This document shows, in pieces, positions 7,007 to 12,357 of a stretch of 12,357 nucleotides of DNA (the stretch's first letter is position 1; each line of letters opens with the position of its first letter). Both the position numbers and the translations under genes were made by a program. The notes beneath the pieces are model-generated. The model was not told where the DNA came from and did not search any database. It saw only the letters and a program-made list of their open reading frames with translations. This DNA is from an uncultured Desulfobacterales bacterium (GTDB taxonomy: Bacteria > Desulfobacterota > Desulfobacteria > Desulfobacterales > UBA11574). Location of the stretch: positions 1 through 12,357 of the forward strand of contig CALANC010000357.1 of the NCBI GenBank assembly GCA_937925895.1, in the 5' to 3' direction.

Positions 7007-7984
7007 TTACTTGGTTGCTTCCAATATCTTGTTTAAAAGTGCCTGAACCTTGGGATCCTTGTAGACGTCCATGTCCTTGAGTCCTGCTACTTTTGCACGA
7101 AAGGCATTGACATCCGGATTCTCCTCAACCTGCATGCCTTTTTCTTTAAGCAGTTGAAGTCTGGCGGCATTTTTTGAGCGATTATCTTTCCGTTGGTACA
7201 CTGCTGCTTCGACCATAGCTTTTTGAATCATTTTTTGGGTGTCGGCGTTGAGGGTTTGCCACCACCGGAGTGAAGCTACGTCTATATGATAGGAATAGAC
7301 ATGTCGGGTCAGAGTCATGTATTTTTGAATTTCATGGAACTTGTAGACTTCCATGACCCAGAGAGGATTTTCCTGGCCGTCGATGACACCCTGCTCCAAT
7401 TCCGTATAAATAGGCCAGGGCATGGGGGTAGGGTTGGCTCCCAGAGTTTGCCATATGGCTTTGTGGATGGCTGAAGCCATAACCCTTATTTTGAGCCCCT
7501 TAATGTCTTCCGGGTTTTTCACCGGCCGCTTGTTGTTTGTCAGATTTCTAAATCCGTTTTCGGAAAAACATAGGGCTTTAAAACCGGATCCCTCCAGGCT
7601 TTTTAAGAGTTCTGCTCCCAACGGGCCATCCAAAATCCTATCGACTTGTTCATAATCTTTAAAGAGAAAAGGATAGTTAATAACCCTTGCCATGGGATCA
7701 AAGGTGTCAAAAGGGCCACCAGTGACGATGGCCATCTGAATCGTGTTCATCTGTACTTGTTGCAAAATTTCGGTTTCGTTTCCCAGGGAGGCAGAATGAA
7801 AGATTTGAACCTTTATGTTGCCGTTCGATCGTTGCTCAATGAGTTCTTTGAACTTTTCCGCAGCGACGTTTTGGGCCGAGCCCGGCTTGGTTACAAGGCC
7901 GAGTTTGATGTTGATGGCAGCCATTAAATTTCCTGAAAAACCAATTAAAGTGACCGTGATAAATAGCGTTAACAACTTTTTCAT
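7007..7984 (-). CDS. dctP: TRAP transporter periplasmic solute-binding protein (DctP)
   Basis: A 325-residue periplasmic receptor of the DctP family that captures a solute, usually a carboxylate, and hands it to the DctQM permease. An N-terminal signal peptide is clear (MKK, hydrophobic 4-20, probable cleavage after LMAA near 23). Family landmarks are GFRNLTNNKRPV (144-155), GLKIRVMAS (163-171) with R167, the arginine that usually salt-bridges the substrate carboxylate, and GVIDGQENPLWVMEVYKF (199-216). The ATG at 7984-7982 has AGGAG (7997-7993) 8 bases upstream. It is the first gene of the operon and is followed by a large hairpin, which fits the usual need for more binding protein than permease. 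The exact substrate is unknown; RHVYSYHIDV in the C-terminal lobe is typical of the family but not diagnostic. Confidence 0.95.
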   Translation of the reverse strand: MKKLLTLFITVTLIGFSGNLMAAINIKLGLVTKPGSAQNVAAEKFKELIEQRSNGNIKVQIFHSASLGNETEILQQVQMNTIQMAIVTGGPFDTFDPMARVINYPFLFKDYEQVDRILDGPLGAELLKSLEGSGFKALCFSENGFRNLTNNKRPVKNPEDIKGLKIRVMASAIHKAIWQTLGANPTPMPWPIYTELEQGVIDGQENPLWVMEVYKFHEIQKYMTLTRHVYSYHIDVASLRWWQTLNADTQKMIQKAMVEAAVYQRKDNRSKNAARLQLLKEKGMQVEENPDVNAFRAKVAGLKDMDVYKDPKVQALLNKILEATK

Positions 7985-8013
7985 TATTAATTCTCCTACT
8001 ATGGTTAAAATCT

Positions 8014-8030
8014 TACCCTAATTGAGGGTA
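8014..8030 (-). promoter_or_regulatory. Leader hairpin of the TRAP operon
   Basis: TACCCT (8014-8019) and AGGGTA (8025-8030) form a perfect 6-bp stem with a 5-base loop. It lies about 30 bases before the dctP start and right at the predicted transcription start, so it could sit at the 5' end of the operon mRNA. Function is inferred only. Confidence 0.25.
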
Positions 8031-8036
8031 TTCGGT

Positions 8037-8065
8037 TTAATAACAAAAGCTGGCTCAAAAGCCAA
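8037..8065 (-). promoter_or_regulatory. Candidate dctPQM promoter with operator-like palindrome
   Basis: On the minus strand TTGGCT (8065-8060) is followed by a 17-base spacer and TATTAA (8042-8037), each matching 4 of 6 sigma-70 consensus bases. A perfect inverted repeat, TGGCT-CAAA-AGCCA (8051-8064), overlaps the -35 and could be an operator. A transcript would begin near 8030, giving a 5' leader of about 46 bases. The match is modest. Confidence 0.3.
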
Positions 8066-8080
8066 TAGATAATATTAGGT

Positions 8081-8105
8081 TCTCCTCCAATTGAGTTGGA
8101 GAAGA
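8081..8105. promoter_or_regulatory. Short hairpin upstream of TRAP promoter
   Basis: CTCCAA (8085-8090) and TTGGAG (8096-8101) form a perfect stem with loop TTGAG, extended by TCT/AGA (8081-8083, 8103-8105) across one mismatch. There is no T-run on either strand, so it is not an obvious terminator. It may be a protein-binding site or part of the adjoining repeat. Confidence 0.25.
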
Positions 8106-8113
8106 GGGTTTGA

Positions 8114-8401
8114 GGATCCAAGGGTTCAAGGGTTCAAGGGGAATCGGGTTGTTTAGTACACAGGAACTACAGAAGGTGTTCTATATTCGCAAGTTGTGCC
8201 CGCGGTAATGGAATTTGCCGACATTTTTTATGCAATTGTTCTTTTCCCACAACATTTAGCATTTATCGGTTTTTATCCTGAAGTTTATTGGTAAATATTT
8301 TAATCTTCAAACATTTATCAGATAACTCTTCTCAAACTTTTAACTTATTGGAATTAATAATTCTTTCACTTGAATCCTTGAATCCTTGACCCCTTGAATC
8401 C
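8114..8401. repeat. 288-bp element with inverted TTCAAGG heptad ends
   Basis: The left end (8114-8138) and the right end (8377-8401) are inverted copies with 22 of 25 bases matching. Each end is built from short tandem units of the heptad TTCAAGG (CCTTGAA on the right), about three to four units per side with small variations. The interior has no ORF; it contains a GTTGTG/CACAAC pair (8192-8197, 8251-8256) and other weak pairs. This looks like a non-autonomous intergenic repeat; whether it ever moved cannot be judged from one copy. Confidence 0.55.
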
Positions 8402-8483
8402 TTTGTGGATTACTCCAACGCTTTTAGAGATGATCCTAATATAATTATTGACTAAGTGCTTATCTTTCAGTTAGAAATCTTTG

Positions 8484-8512
8484 TTTACGCTCGATTAAAA
8501 CCAGAATAGAAA
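8484..8512 (+). promoter_or_regulatory. Candidate hisS-aspS promoter
   Basis: TTTACG (8484-8489), a 17-base spacer and TAGAAA (8507-8512) each match 4 of 6 sigma-70 consensus positions. A transcript would start near 8518, inside or just before the hairpin at 8514-8530. No stronger pair was found in the 150 bases before hisS. Confidence 0.3.
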
Positions 8513-8513
8513 G

Positions 8514-8530
8514 GACCTTTTTCAAAGGTC
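8514..8530 (+). promoter_or_regulatory. Leader hairpin before hisS
   Basis: GACCTTT (8514-8520) and AAAGGTC (8524-8530) form a perfect 7-bp stem with a 3-base loop, 19 bases before the hisS start. It is too close to the start to be a T-box, and no T-run follows it, so it is not an intrinsic terminator. It may protect the mRNA 5' end or modulate initiation. Confidence 0.35.
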
Positions 8531-8549
8531 GCATAAAAACAGGCCGGTA

Positions 8550-9800
8550 ATGATACAGTTAATTAAGGGTTTTAAAGACATACTTCCCGGAGAAGTCGAA
8601 ATCTGGCAGCAGATAGAAAAGATTACCGTCTCCCTTCTTGAGGATTTCGGTTTCAAAGAGATTCGAATTCCGATTATGGAACATACCGAACTGTTTGCCA
8701 GGAGTATAGGTGAAGACACCGATATCGTGGAAAAAGAAATGTATACCTTTCGCGACAGGAGCGGTGATCTTGTTACCTTGAGGCCGGAAGCGACGGCATC
8801 TATTTGTCGCGCCTACATCCAGCACAAGCTGTTTGCAAAAGAGCCTGTCCAAAAATTATTTACCATCGGTCCCATGTTTCGTTGTGAAAAGCCTCAAAAA
8901 GGAAGGTACCGGCAGTTTTACCAGATTAATGCTGAAATTTTTGGTGTGGCATCGCCGCTGGTAGACGTTGAACTGATCGTTTTGTTGACAACACTTTTTT
9001 CAAGGCTTTCGGTTTCAGATATTAAGGCTCACATCAATTCACTCGGATGTCCGGAATGCCGCCCCGGGTTCAAAGCGGCACTGACTGATTTTCTGGCATC
9101 TCGCACTGAAAATCTATGTTCAAATTGTGCCAGAAGAAAAGATAGAAATCCATTGAGAGTGTTGGATTGCAAGGTCCCGGGTTGCAGAGAAGAGATGGCG
9201 GAATCTCCCTCTCTTATGGATTATTTATGTCCGGAATGTCTTCAAGACTTTGAGAGCGTAAAAACAAATCTCGAAGCACTCAATATTCCATTTGTGGTCG
9301 ACAAAAGATTGGTCAGGGGGCTTGACTATTATAATCGAACAACCTTTGAAATCCAGACGGGATCATTGGGTGCTCAGAATGCGGTGGCGGGTGGCGGTCG
9401 ATACGACGGTCTGGTTAAAGAACTGGGCGGGCCTGATATGCCGGCAACAGGGTTTGCCATCGGGTTCGACAGACTGGCGGAAATTGTTCGTCTGAATATT
9501 CCTGAATATGTCAAAACGCCGGACATTTTTTTAGCTGTTCTGGGTAAACAGAACCAATCCTTGGTGTTTGAATGGAAATGCGCTTTAGGGATCAAAGGGG
9601 TTAAGGCTGAGATGGATTTCTCAGGTAGAAGTTTAAAAAGCCAAATGAAGCGAGCGGACAAGATGAAGGCAAAACATGTTCTCATCGTGGGCGACAATGA
9701 GATTAAAGAAGGATCGGCAATTTTGCGAAACATGGTGACGAAAGAGCAAGTGTCGATTCCCATAAATGGTATAGTGGAAAACGTAGTAGCCAAATTGTAA
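8550..9800 (+). CDS. hisS: Histidyl-tRNA synthetase
   Basis: A 416-residue class II synthetase that attaches histidine to tRNA-His in the cytosol. The N-terminus [11 protein letters not shown] (5-15) is typical. The catalytic core shows TLRPEATAS (76-84), motif 2 around [16 protein letters not shown] (110-125), the histidine-binding loop VRGLDYY (255-261), GGGRYDGLV (281-289) and motif 3 GFAIGFDRL (301-309). The C-terminal anticodon-binding domain covers about 325-416. Eight cysteines lie between 167 and 230 (C167, C170, C190, C193, C207, C212, C227, C230), including two CPEC motifs, within the insertion domain; this Cys-rich form occurs in many non-enterobacterial HisRS and suggests metal binding. 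The ATG has only a weak ribosome binding site (AGGCCGG). It is followed by aspS after 38 bases, a common pairing, and is probably cotranscribed with it. Confidence 0.97.
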   Translation: MIQLIKGFKDILPGEVEIWQQIEKITVSLLEDFGFKEIRIPIMEHTELFARSIGEDTDIVEKEMYTFRDRSGDLVTLRPEATASICRAYIQHKLFAKEPVQKLFTIGPMFRCEKPQKGRYRQFYQINAEIFGVASPLVDVELIVLLTTLFSRLSVSDIKAHINSLGCPECRPGFKAALTDFLASRTENLCSNCARRKDRNPLRVLDCKVPGCREEMAESPSLMDYLCPECLQDFESVKTNLEALNIPFVVDKRLVRGLDYYNRTTFEIQTGSLGAQNAVAGGGRYDGLVKELGGPDMPATGFAIGFDRLAEIVRLNIPEYVKTPDIFLAVLGKQNQSLVFEWKCALGIKGVKAEMDFSGRSLKSQMKRADKMKAKHVLIVGDNEIKEGSAILRNMVTKEQVSIPINGIVENVVAKL

Positions 9801-9838
9801 ATCTAGAATCTGAATTTTGCACGAAGGGAGAGGATACA

Positions 9839-11620
9839 TTGCCGGACATACTTGGTGATATGAGAAAGACCCATACTTGCTCCGATCTCAAGGCAGACGA
9901 TGTGGGCAAAAACGTGGTTCTGATGGGCTGGGTCCAGCGACGAAGGGATCATGGAGGGGTCATTTTTGTGGACCTTCGGGACAGAACAGGAATCACCCAG
10001 GTTGTTTTTAATCCGGTTGTGGATAAAAATGTCCATACAAAGGCCCATGCCATTCGCAGTGAATATGTTCTCGGTGTTCGCGGCAGAGTGGAAAAAAGAC
10101 CCGACGGAATGACCAATCCAAATTTGTCAACCGGTGAAATAGAAGTGATGGTGGTCGAGCTTAAAATTTTGAACATTGCCAAAACCCCTCCTTTTTTAAT
10201 CGAGGACACAGTCGATGTTTCGGAAAATATCCGCCTAAAATATCGCCACCTGGATCTGCGTCGTTCTCAGCTGCAACATAATATTATCTTAAGACACAAA
10301 GCTGCGTGGGCTGTTCGCAACTATCTGACCAAGAATGGATTTCTTGATATTGAAACCCCGGTGTTGACGAGCAGCACCCCCGAAGGAGCAAGGGATTATC
10401 TTGTGCCGAGTCGGGTGAATCCCGGTCAGTTTTACGCTCTGCCCCAGTCTCCCCAGATTTTTAAACAGCTTTTAATGATATCAGGTTTCGAGCGCTATTA
10501 TCAGATTGTCCGATGTTATAGAGATGAGGATTTAAGGGCGGACCGCCAGCCGGAGTTTACCCAGATAGATCTGGAAATGTCTTTTGTCGGAGAAGAGGAT
10601 GTTATCCAGATTACCGAAGGCATGATGGCGGAGCTTTTAAAAAATGTTTTAGATATTGATATTCAACTGCCCTTTTTGCGTTTGACCTACACGGATGCCG
10701 TCGGACGATTTGGTCTCGACAAACCGGATATCCGTTTTGGTTTAGAGTTAAAAGAAATTTCCGACATTGTTAAGGATTCAGGGTTCAAGCTTTTTTCTGA
10801 TGCCGTCACTAAGGGAGGGGTCGTCAAGGCGTTGAATGCAAAGGGGTGCATCGATTTTTCACGAAAAGAGATTGACGATTTTGCTGATTTCGTCGCGGTT
10901 TACAGAGCAAAGGGCCTTGCCTGGATAAAGGCCCGGGAAGACACCTGGCAGTCTCCCATTGCCAAATTTTTCACCGATAAGGAAAAAGAGTCACTGACCC
11001 AACGCCTTGAAATAGAATCCGGGGATCTTATATTTTTTGTCGCAGATCAACCAAAGGTTGCCAACGAATCCCTTGGCCATCTTCGAAATCTGTTAGGAGA
11101 GAAGCTGGGGCTCATTGATAAAAATAAATTCAGTTTTTTATGGGTTACTCAATTTCCTCTAATGGAGTACGATGTGACCGAAAACAGGTTTAAAGCGCTC
11201 CATCATCCATTTACGGCACCGATTGAAGAAGATTACGGTCTGCTCCAAGAAGATCCACTTAAGGTCAGATCCCGTGCTTATGATCTTGTTTTGAACGGCT
11301 CTGAGATTGGGGGTGGAAGCATCCGTATACATCAAAAAGACTTGCAAGAGAAGGTGTTTGAAGCCTTGGGAATGGATCGGGCGACATACGAAAAAAAATT
11401 TGGATTTCTGCTTTCAGCCCTTGAGACCGGAGCTCCGCCCCATGGTGGGATCGCTCTGGGATTTGACAGGTTGGTGATGATCCTGTGCGGCCAATCTTCT
11501 ATTCGCGATGTTATTGCATTCCCAAAGACCCAGAAGGCCGCATGCCTTCTTACTAATGCGCCTTCTGAGACGACCAAGGCCCAGCTTGATGAGCTGTTTT
11601 TGAGAGTAAAGGCGACGTAA
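9839..11620 (+). CDS. aspS: Aspartyl-tRNA synthetase, probably non-discriminating (Asp/Asn)
   Basis: A 593-residue bacterial-type AspRS. The N-terminal OB-fold anticodon-binding domain (about 10-115) contains [14 protein letters not shown]. The class II core has motif 1 near FLDIETPVL (168-176), motif 2 [17 protein letters not shown] (217-233) and motif 3 GFDRLVMIL (541-549), with the bacterial GAD insertion at about 290-430. His38 in RRRDHGG and Gly90 in RPDG correspond to H31 and G82 of Pseudomonas aeruginosa AspRS, residues linked to accepting both tRNA-Asp and tRNA-Asn; the discriminating E. coli enzyme has Leu at the first position. It probably also makes Asp-tRNA(Asn) for GatCAB amidation, an inference supported by the tRNA-Asn gene directly downstream. 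The start is TTG 9839-9841, preceded by AAGGGAGAGG (9824-9833); the ATG at 9860 lacks such a site. Second gene of the hisS operon. Confidence 0.97.
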   Translation: MPDILGDMRKTHTCSDLKADDVGKNVVLMGWVQRRRDHGGVIFVDLRDRTGITQVVFNPVVDKNVHTKAHAIRSEYVLGVRGRVEKRPDGMTNPNLSTGEIEVMVVELKILNIAKTPPFLIEDTVDVSENIRLKYRHLDLRRSQLQHNIILRHKAAWAVRNYLTKNGFLDIETPVLTSSTPEGARDYLVPSRVNPGQFYALPQSPQIFKQLLMISGFERYYQIVRCYRDEDLRADRQPEFTQIDLEMSFVGEEDVIQITEGMMAELLKNVLDIDIQLPFLRLTYTDAVGRFGLDKPDIRFGLELKEISDIVKDSGFKLFSDAVTKGGVVKALNAKGCIDFSRKEIDDFADFVAVYRAKGLAWIKAREDTWQSPIAKFFTDKEKESLTQRLEIESGDLIFFVADQPKVANESLGHLRNLLGEKLGLIDKNKFSFLWVTQFPLMEYDVTENRFKALHHPFTAPIEEDYGLLQEDPLKVRSRAYDLVLNGSEIGGGSIRIHQKDLQEKVFEALGMDRATYEKKFGFLLSALETGAPPHGGIALGFDRLVMILCGQSSIRDVIAFPKTQKAACLLTNAPSETTKAQLDELFLRVKAT

Positions 11621-11628
11621 TATTTTTA

Positions 11629-11657
11629 TTGACTTCATTTTTAGATTTTATTAAAAA
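11629..11657 (+). promoter_or_regulatory. Candidate promoter for tRNA-Asn
   Basis: TTGACT (11629-11634; 5 of 6 consensus bases), a 17-base spacer and TAAAAA (11652-11657; 4 of 6) lie in the AT-rich gap between aspS and the tRNA. Initiation would fall near 11664, about 12 bases before the mature tRNA 5' end. The tRNA could also be read through from aspS, since no terminator is visible after the aspS stop codon. Confidence 0.4.
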
Positions 11658-11675
11658 TTCCAATTTACTTTTTGA

Positions 11676-11751
11676 TCCCCAGTAGCTCAGTTGGCAGAGC
11701 AAGTGGCTGTTAACCACTGGGTCCGCGGTTCGAGTCCGTGCTGGGGAGCCA
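11676..11751 (+). tRNA. tRNA-Asn (anticodon GTT)
   Basis: A complete 76-base tRNA with encoded CCA. The acceptor stem pairs TCCCCAG (11676-11682) with CTGGGGA (11741-11747), the discriminator is G and CCA is at 11749-11751. The D-arm GCTC-AGTTGGCA-GAGC is intact. The anticodon stem AGTGG/CCACT (11702-11706, 11714-11718) encloses the loop CTGTTAA with anticodon GTT at 11709-11711. The T-arm carries GGTTCGAGTCC. It lies 55 bases after aspS, whose product probably charges it. Its 3' half, from the anticodon on, overlaps the end of a convergent serine recombinase gene and is the likely integration site of a mobile element. Confidence 0.97.
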
Positions 11752-12357
11752 TGCATCAACGGCTGTAAGAACTCCATCAGTTTTTACAGCCTTTTTATTT
11801 TCAAGGACTGCCAAAACCACATCTGACCTCCCGATAATATCCACTTTGGGAAGTTTGATCACCATCTTTTCAATGAAAAGCTGAAGATAACGTTTGGTCA
11901 TTGCCCTATTGCTTTCACCAAGAAACAGTTCCTTTACTGTTTCCTGAAATTCGTTGATTGAATCATCCTTAAAGAGGTGCAGGGGGATCATACGGCCTTG
12001 TTTTAGTTCAGCTAATCGTTCTTCAATCTGTTCCCGTTGATCTTTAAGATGTCTGATGCGTTCCCCTACATCCTGCAGATCAACAACGCCAGTTTCAATG
12101 GCCTCGTATTGGTTGTTCAGTCTGTTACTTATATCATCCAACTTTCGGGAAAGACTCTTTCGTTGACTTTCGTTTCTTTTGTCTATCTCTTTGATTTCAT
12201 GATAAATTCCCTTCAAAATCGTTTTGATTCTATCCTTGGTAAATAGCTTGTTCGCCATATGGTCAATGACCGCTTGTTCAAGATTGTGGGCTGGAATTCG
12301 TTGCCCAGCGCAAGATGATTTTCCCCTTCTGATGAAATTTGAACAGTTATAGTAGGT
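11710..12357 (-). CDS. Large serine recombinase, C-terminal part (cut by window edge)
   Basis: The reading frame is open to the right edge, so this is a partial gene: 215 residues plus stop are visible. The first visible part, YYNCSNFIRRGKSSCAGQRI, is the second half of the recombinase zinc ribbon (both cysteines belong to the metal site), followed by PAHNLEQAVIDHM, typical of this position. A long charged coiled coil follows (about visible residues 45-120), then the C-terminal segment ending RYLQLFIEKMVIKL, as in phage and ICE serine integrases. The catalytic N-terminal domain lies outside the window. An internal ATG at 12258 is not the true start. The last residues (STDSNRGPSG) are read from the complement of the tRNA-Asn 3' half, and the stop TAA overlaps the anticodon. 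It probably integrates or excises the element to which it belongs. Confidence 0.88.
   Translation of the reverse strand, partial: TYYNCSNFIRRGKSSCAGQRIPAHNLEQAVIDHMANKLFTKDRIKTILKGIYHEIKEIDKRNESQRKSLSRKLDDISNRLNNQYEAIETGVVDLQDVGERIRHLKDQREQIEERLAELKQGRMIPLHLFKDDSINEFQETVKELFLGESNRAMTKRYLQLFIEKMVIKLPKVDIIGRSDVVLAVLENKKAVKTDGVLTAVDAWLPSTDSNRGPSG
11710..12357. mobile_element. Edge of an integrated element at tRNA-Asn (inferred)
   Basis: A recombinase gene whose 3' end lies inside a tRNA 3' half, pointing toward the tRNA, is the standard geometry at one end of a tRNA-integrated phage, ICE or island. The attachment core would lie within about 11710-11751, and the element would extend to the right beyond the window. 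The second attachment site is not in the window, so the boundary is inferred, not seen. Confidence 0.5.
11761..11801 (+). terminator. Intrinsic terminator of tRNA-Asn
   Basis: GGCTGTAAGAACT (11761-11773) pairs with AGTTTTTACAGCC (11779-11791) to give a 13-bp stem with one G-T pair and the 5-base loop CCATC, followed by TTTTTATTTT. It starts 9 bases after the tRNA CCA end. It lies inside the coding region of the convergent recombinase, near its C-terminal codons. Confidence 0.88.

Larger units (their letters stand above)
7985..8549. other. Gene-free divergent spacer between dctP and hisS
   Basis: No coding region is supported in these 565 bases. From left to right the spacer holds the dctP ribosome binding site and leader hairpin, a candidate dctP promoter with an overlapping palindrome (8037-8065), a hairpin at 8081-8105, a 288-base element bounded by inverted TTCAAGG-type repeats (8114-8401), and a candidate hisS promoter with a leader hairpin (8484-8530). 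The interior of the repeat element (8147-8368) is AT-rich with only small hairpins. Confidence 0.6.

Noticed and set aside
8114..8401. CRISPR-like array of repeated heptads
   Set aside because: Units are 7 bases, directly adjacent without spacers, and the two groups are inverted; no cas genes are present.
8402..8549. T-box or other riboswitch before hisS
   Set aside because: The space is too short, there is no T-box sequence motif and no terminator/antiterminator pair; only one small hairpin is present.
12256..12258. ATG as start of a complete 182-residue protein
   Set aside because: The same frame continues upstream to the window edge and encodes a typical recombinase zinc-ribbon segment, so the ATG is internal.

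Overview
The window (about 43% GC by eye) reads like a chromosomal segment of an anaerobic member of the Desulfobacterota/Deltaproteobacteria, probably near Desulfobacterales. That assignment is inference from gene content and style: a TRAP carboxylate transporter, a hisS-aspS pair, an insulinase-family presequence-type protease, an AspRS of the tRNA(Asn)-mischarging type, and intergenic spaces filled with large imperfect palindromes. No species can be named from the sequence alone.

Layout. Left part: a DUF2062 membrane protein on the minus strand (97-606), a 613-base spacer holding two different inverted-repeat elements (629-729 and 1052-1193), then on the plus strand a small basic winged-helix protein with a phasin-like zipper (1221-1613) and a 1000-residue M16 metallopeptidase (1769-4771). 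Middle: a 216-bp nested palindrome (4822-5037) separates the peptidase from a convergent minus-strand TRAP operon, dctP-dctQ-dctM (7984 down to 5064). A second copy of the 1052-1193 palindrome (6866-7006) sits inside that operon between dctP and dctQ. Right part: a gene-free 565-base spacer (7985-8549) with a fourth repeat type, then hisS (8550-9800), aspS (9839-11620), a tRNA-Asn(GUU) gene with its own terminator, and, convergent and overlapping the tRNA, the C-terminal part of a large serine recombinase that runs off the right edge.

How the parts work together. hisS and aspS form a plus-strand translation operon. AspRS carries both residues (His38, Gly90) associated with non-discriminating bacterial enzymes, so it probably charges tRNA-Asn with aspartate for later amidation; its tRNA-Asn substrate is encoded 55 bases downstream. 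DctP, DctQ and DctM make one sodium-coupled carboxylate uptake system. The recombinase gene ends inside the 3' half of the tRNA, which marks the tRNA as the likely integration site of a mobile element extending to the right.

The strongest unusual signal is the palindromic elements. The two copies of one family have diverged in sequence but retain pairing through compensatory changes in their arms, indicating selection for a folded RNA or cruciform structure, or repeated palindrome-dependent dissemination. Bases 1-96, downstream of the DUF2062 gene, show nothing I can support.
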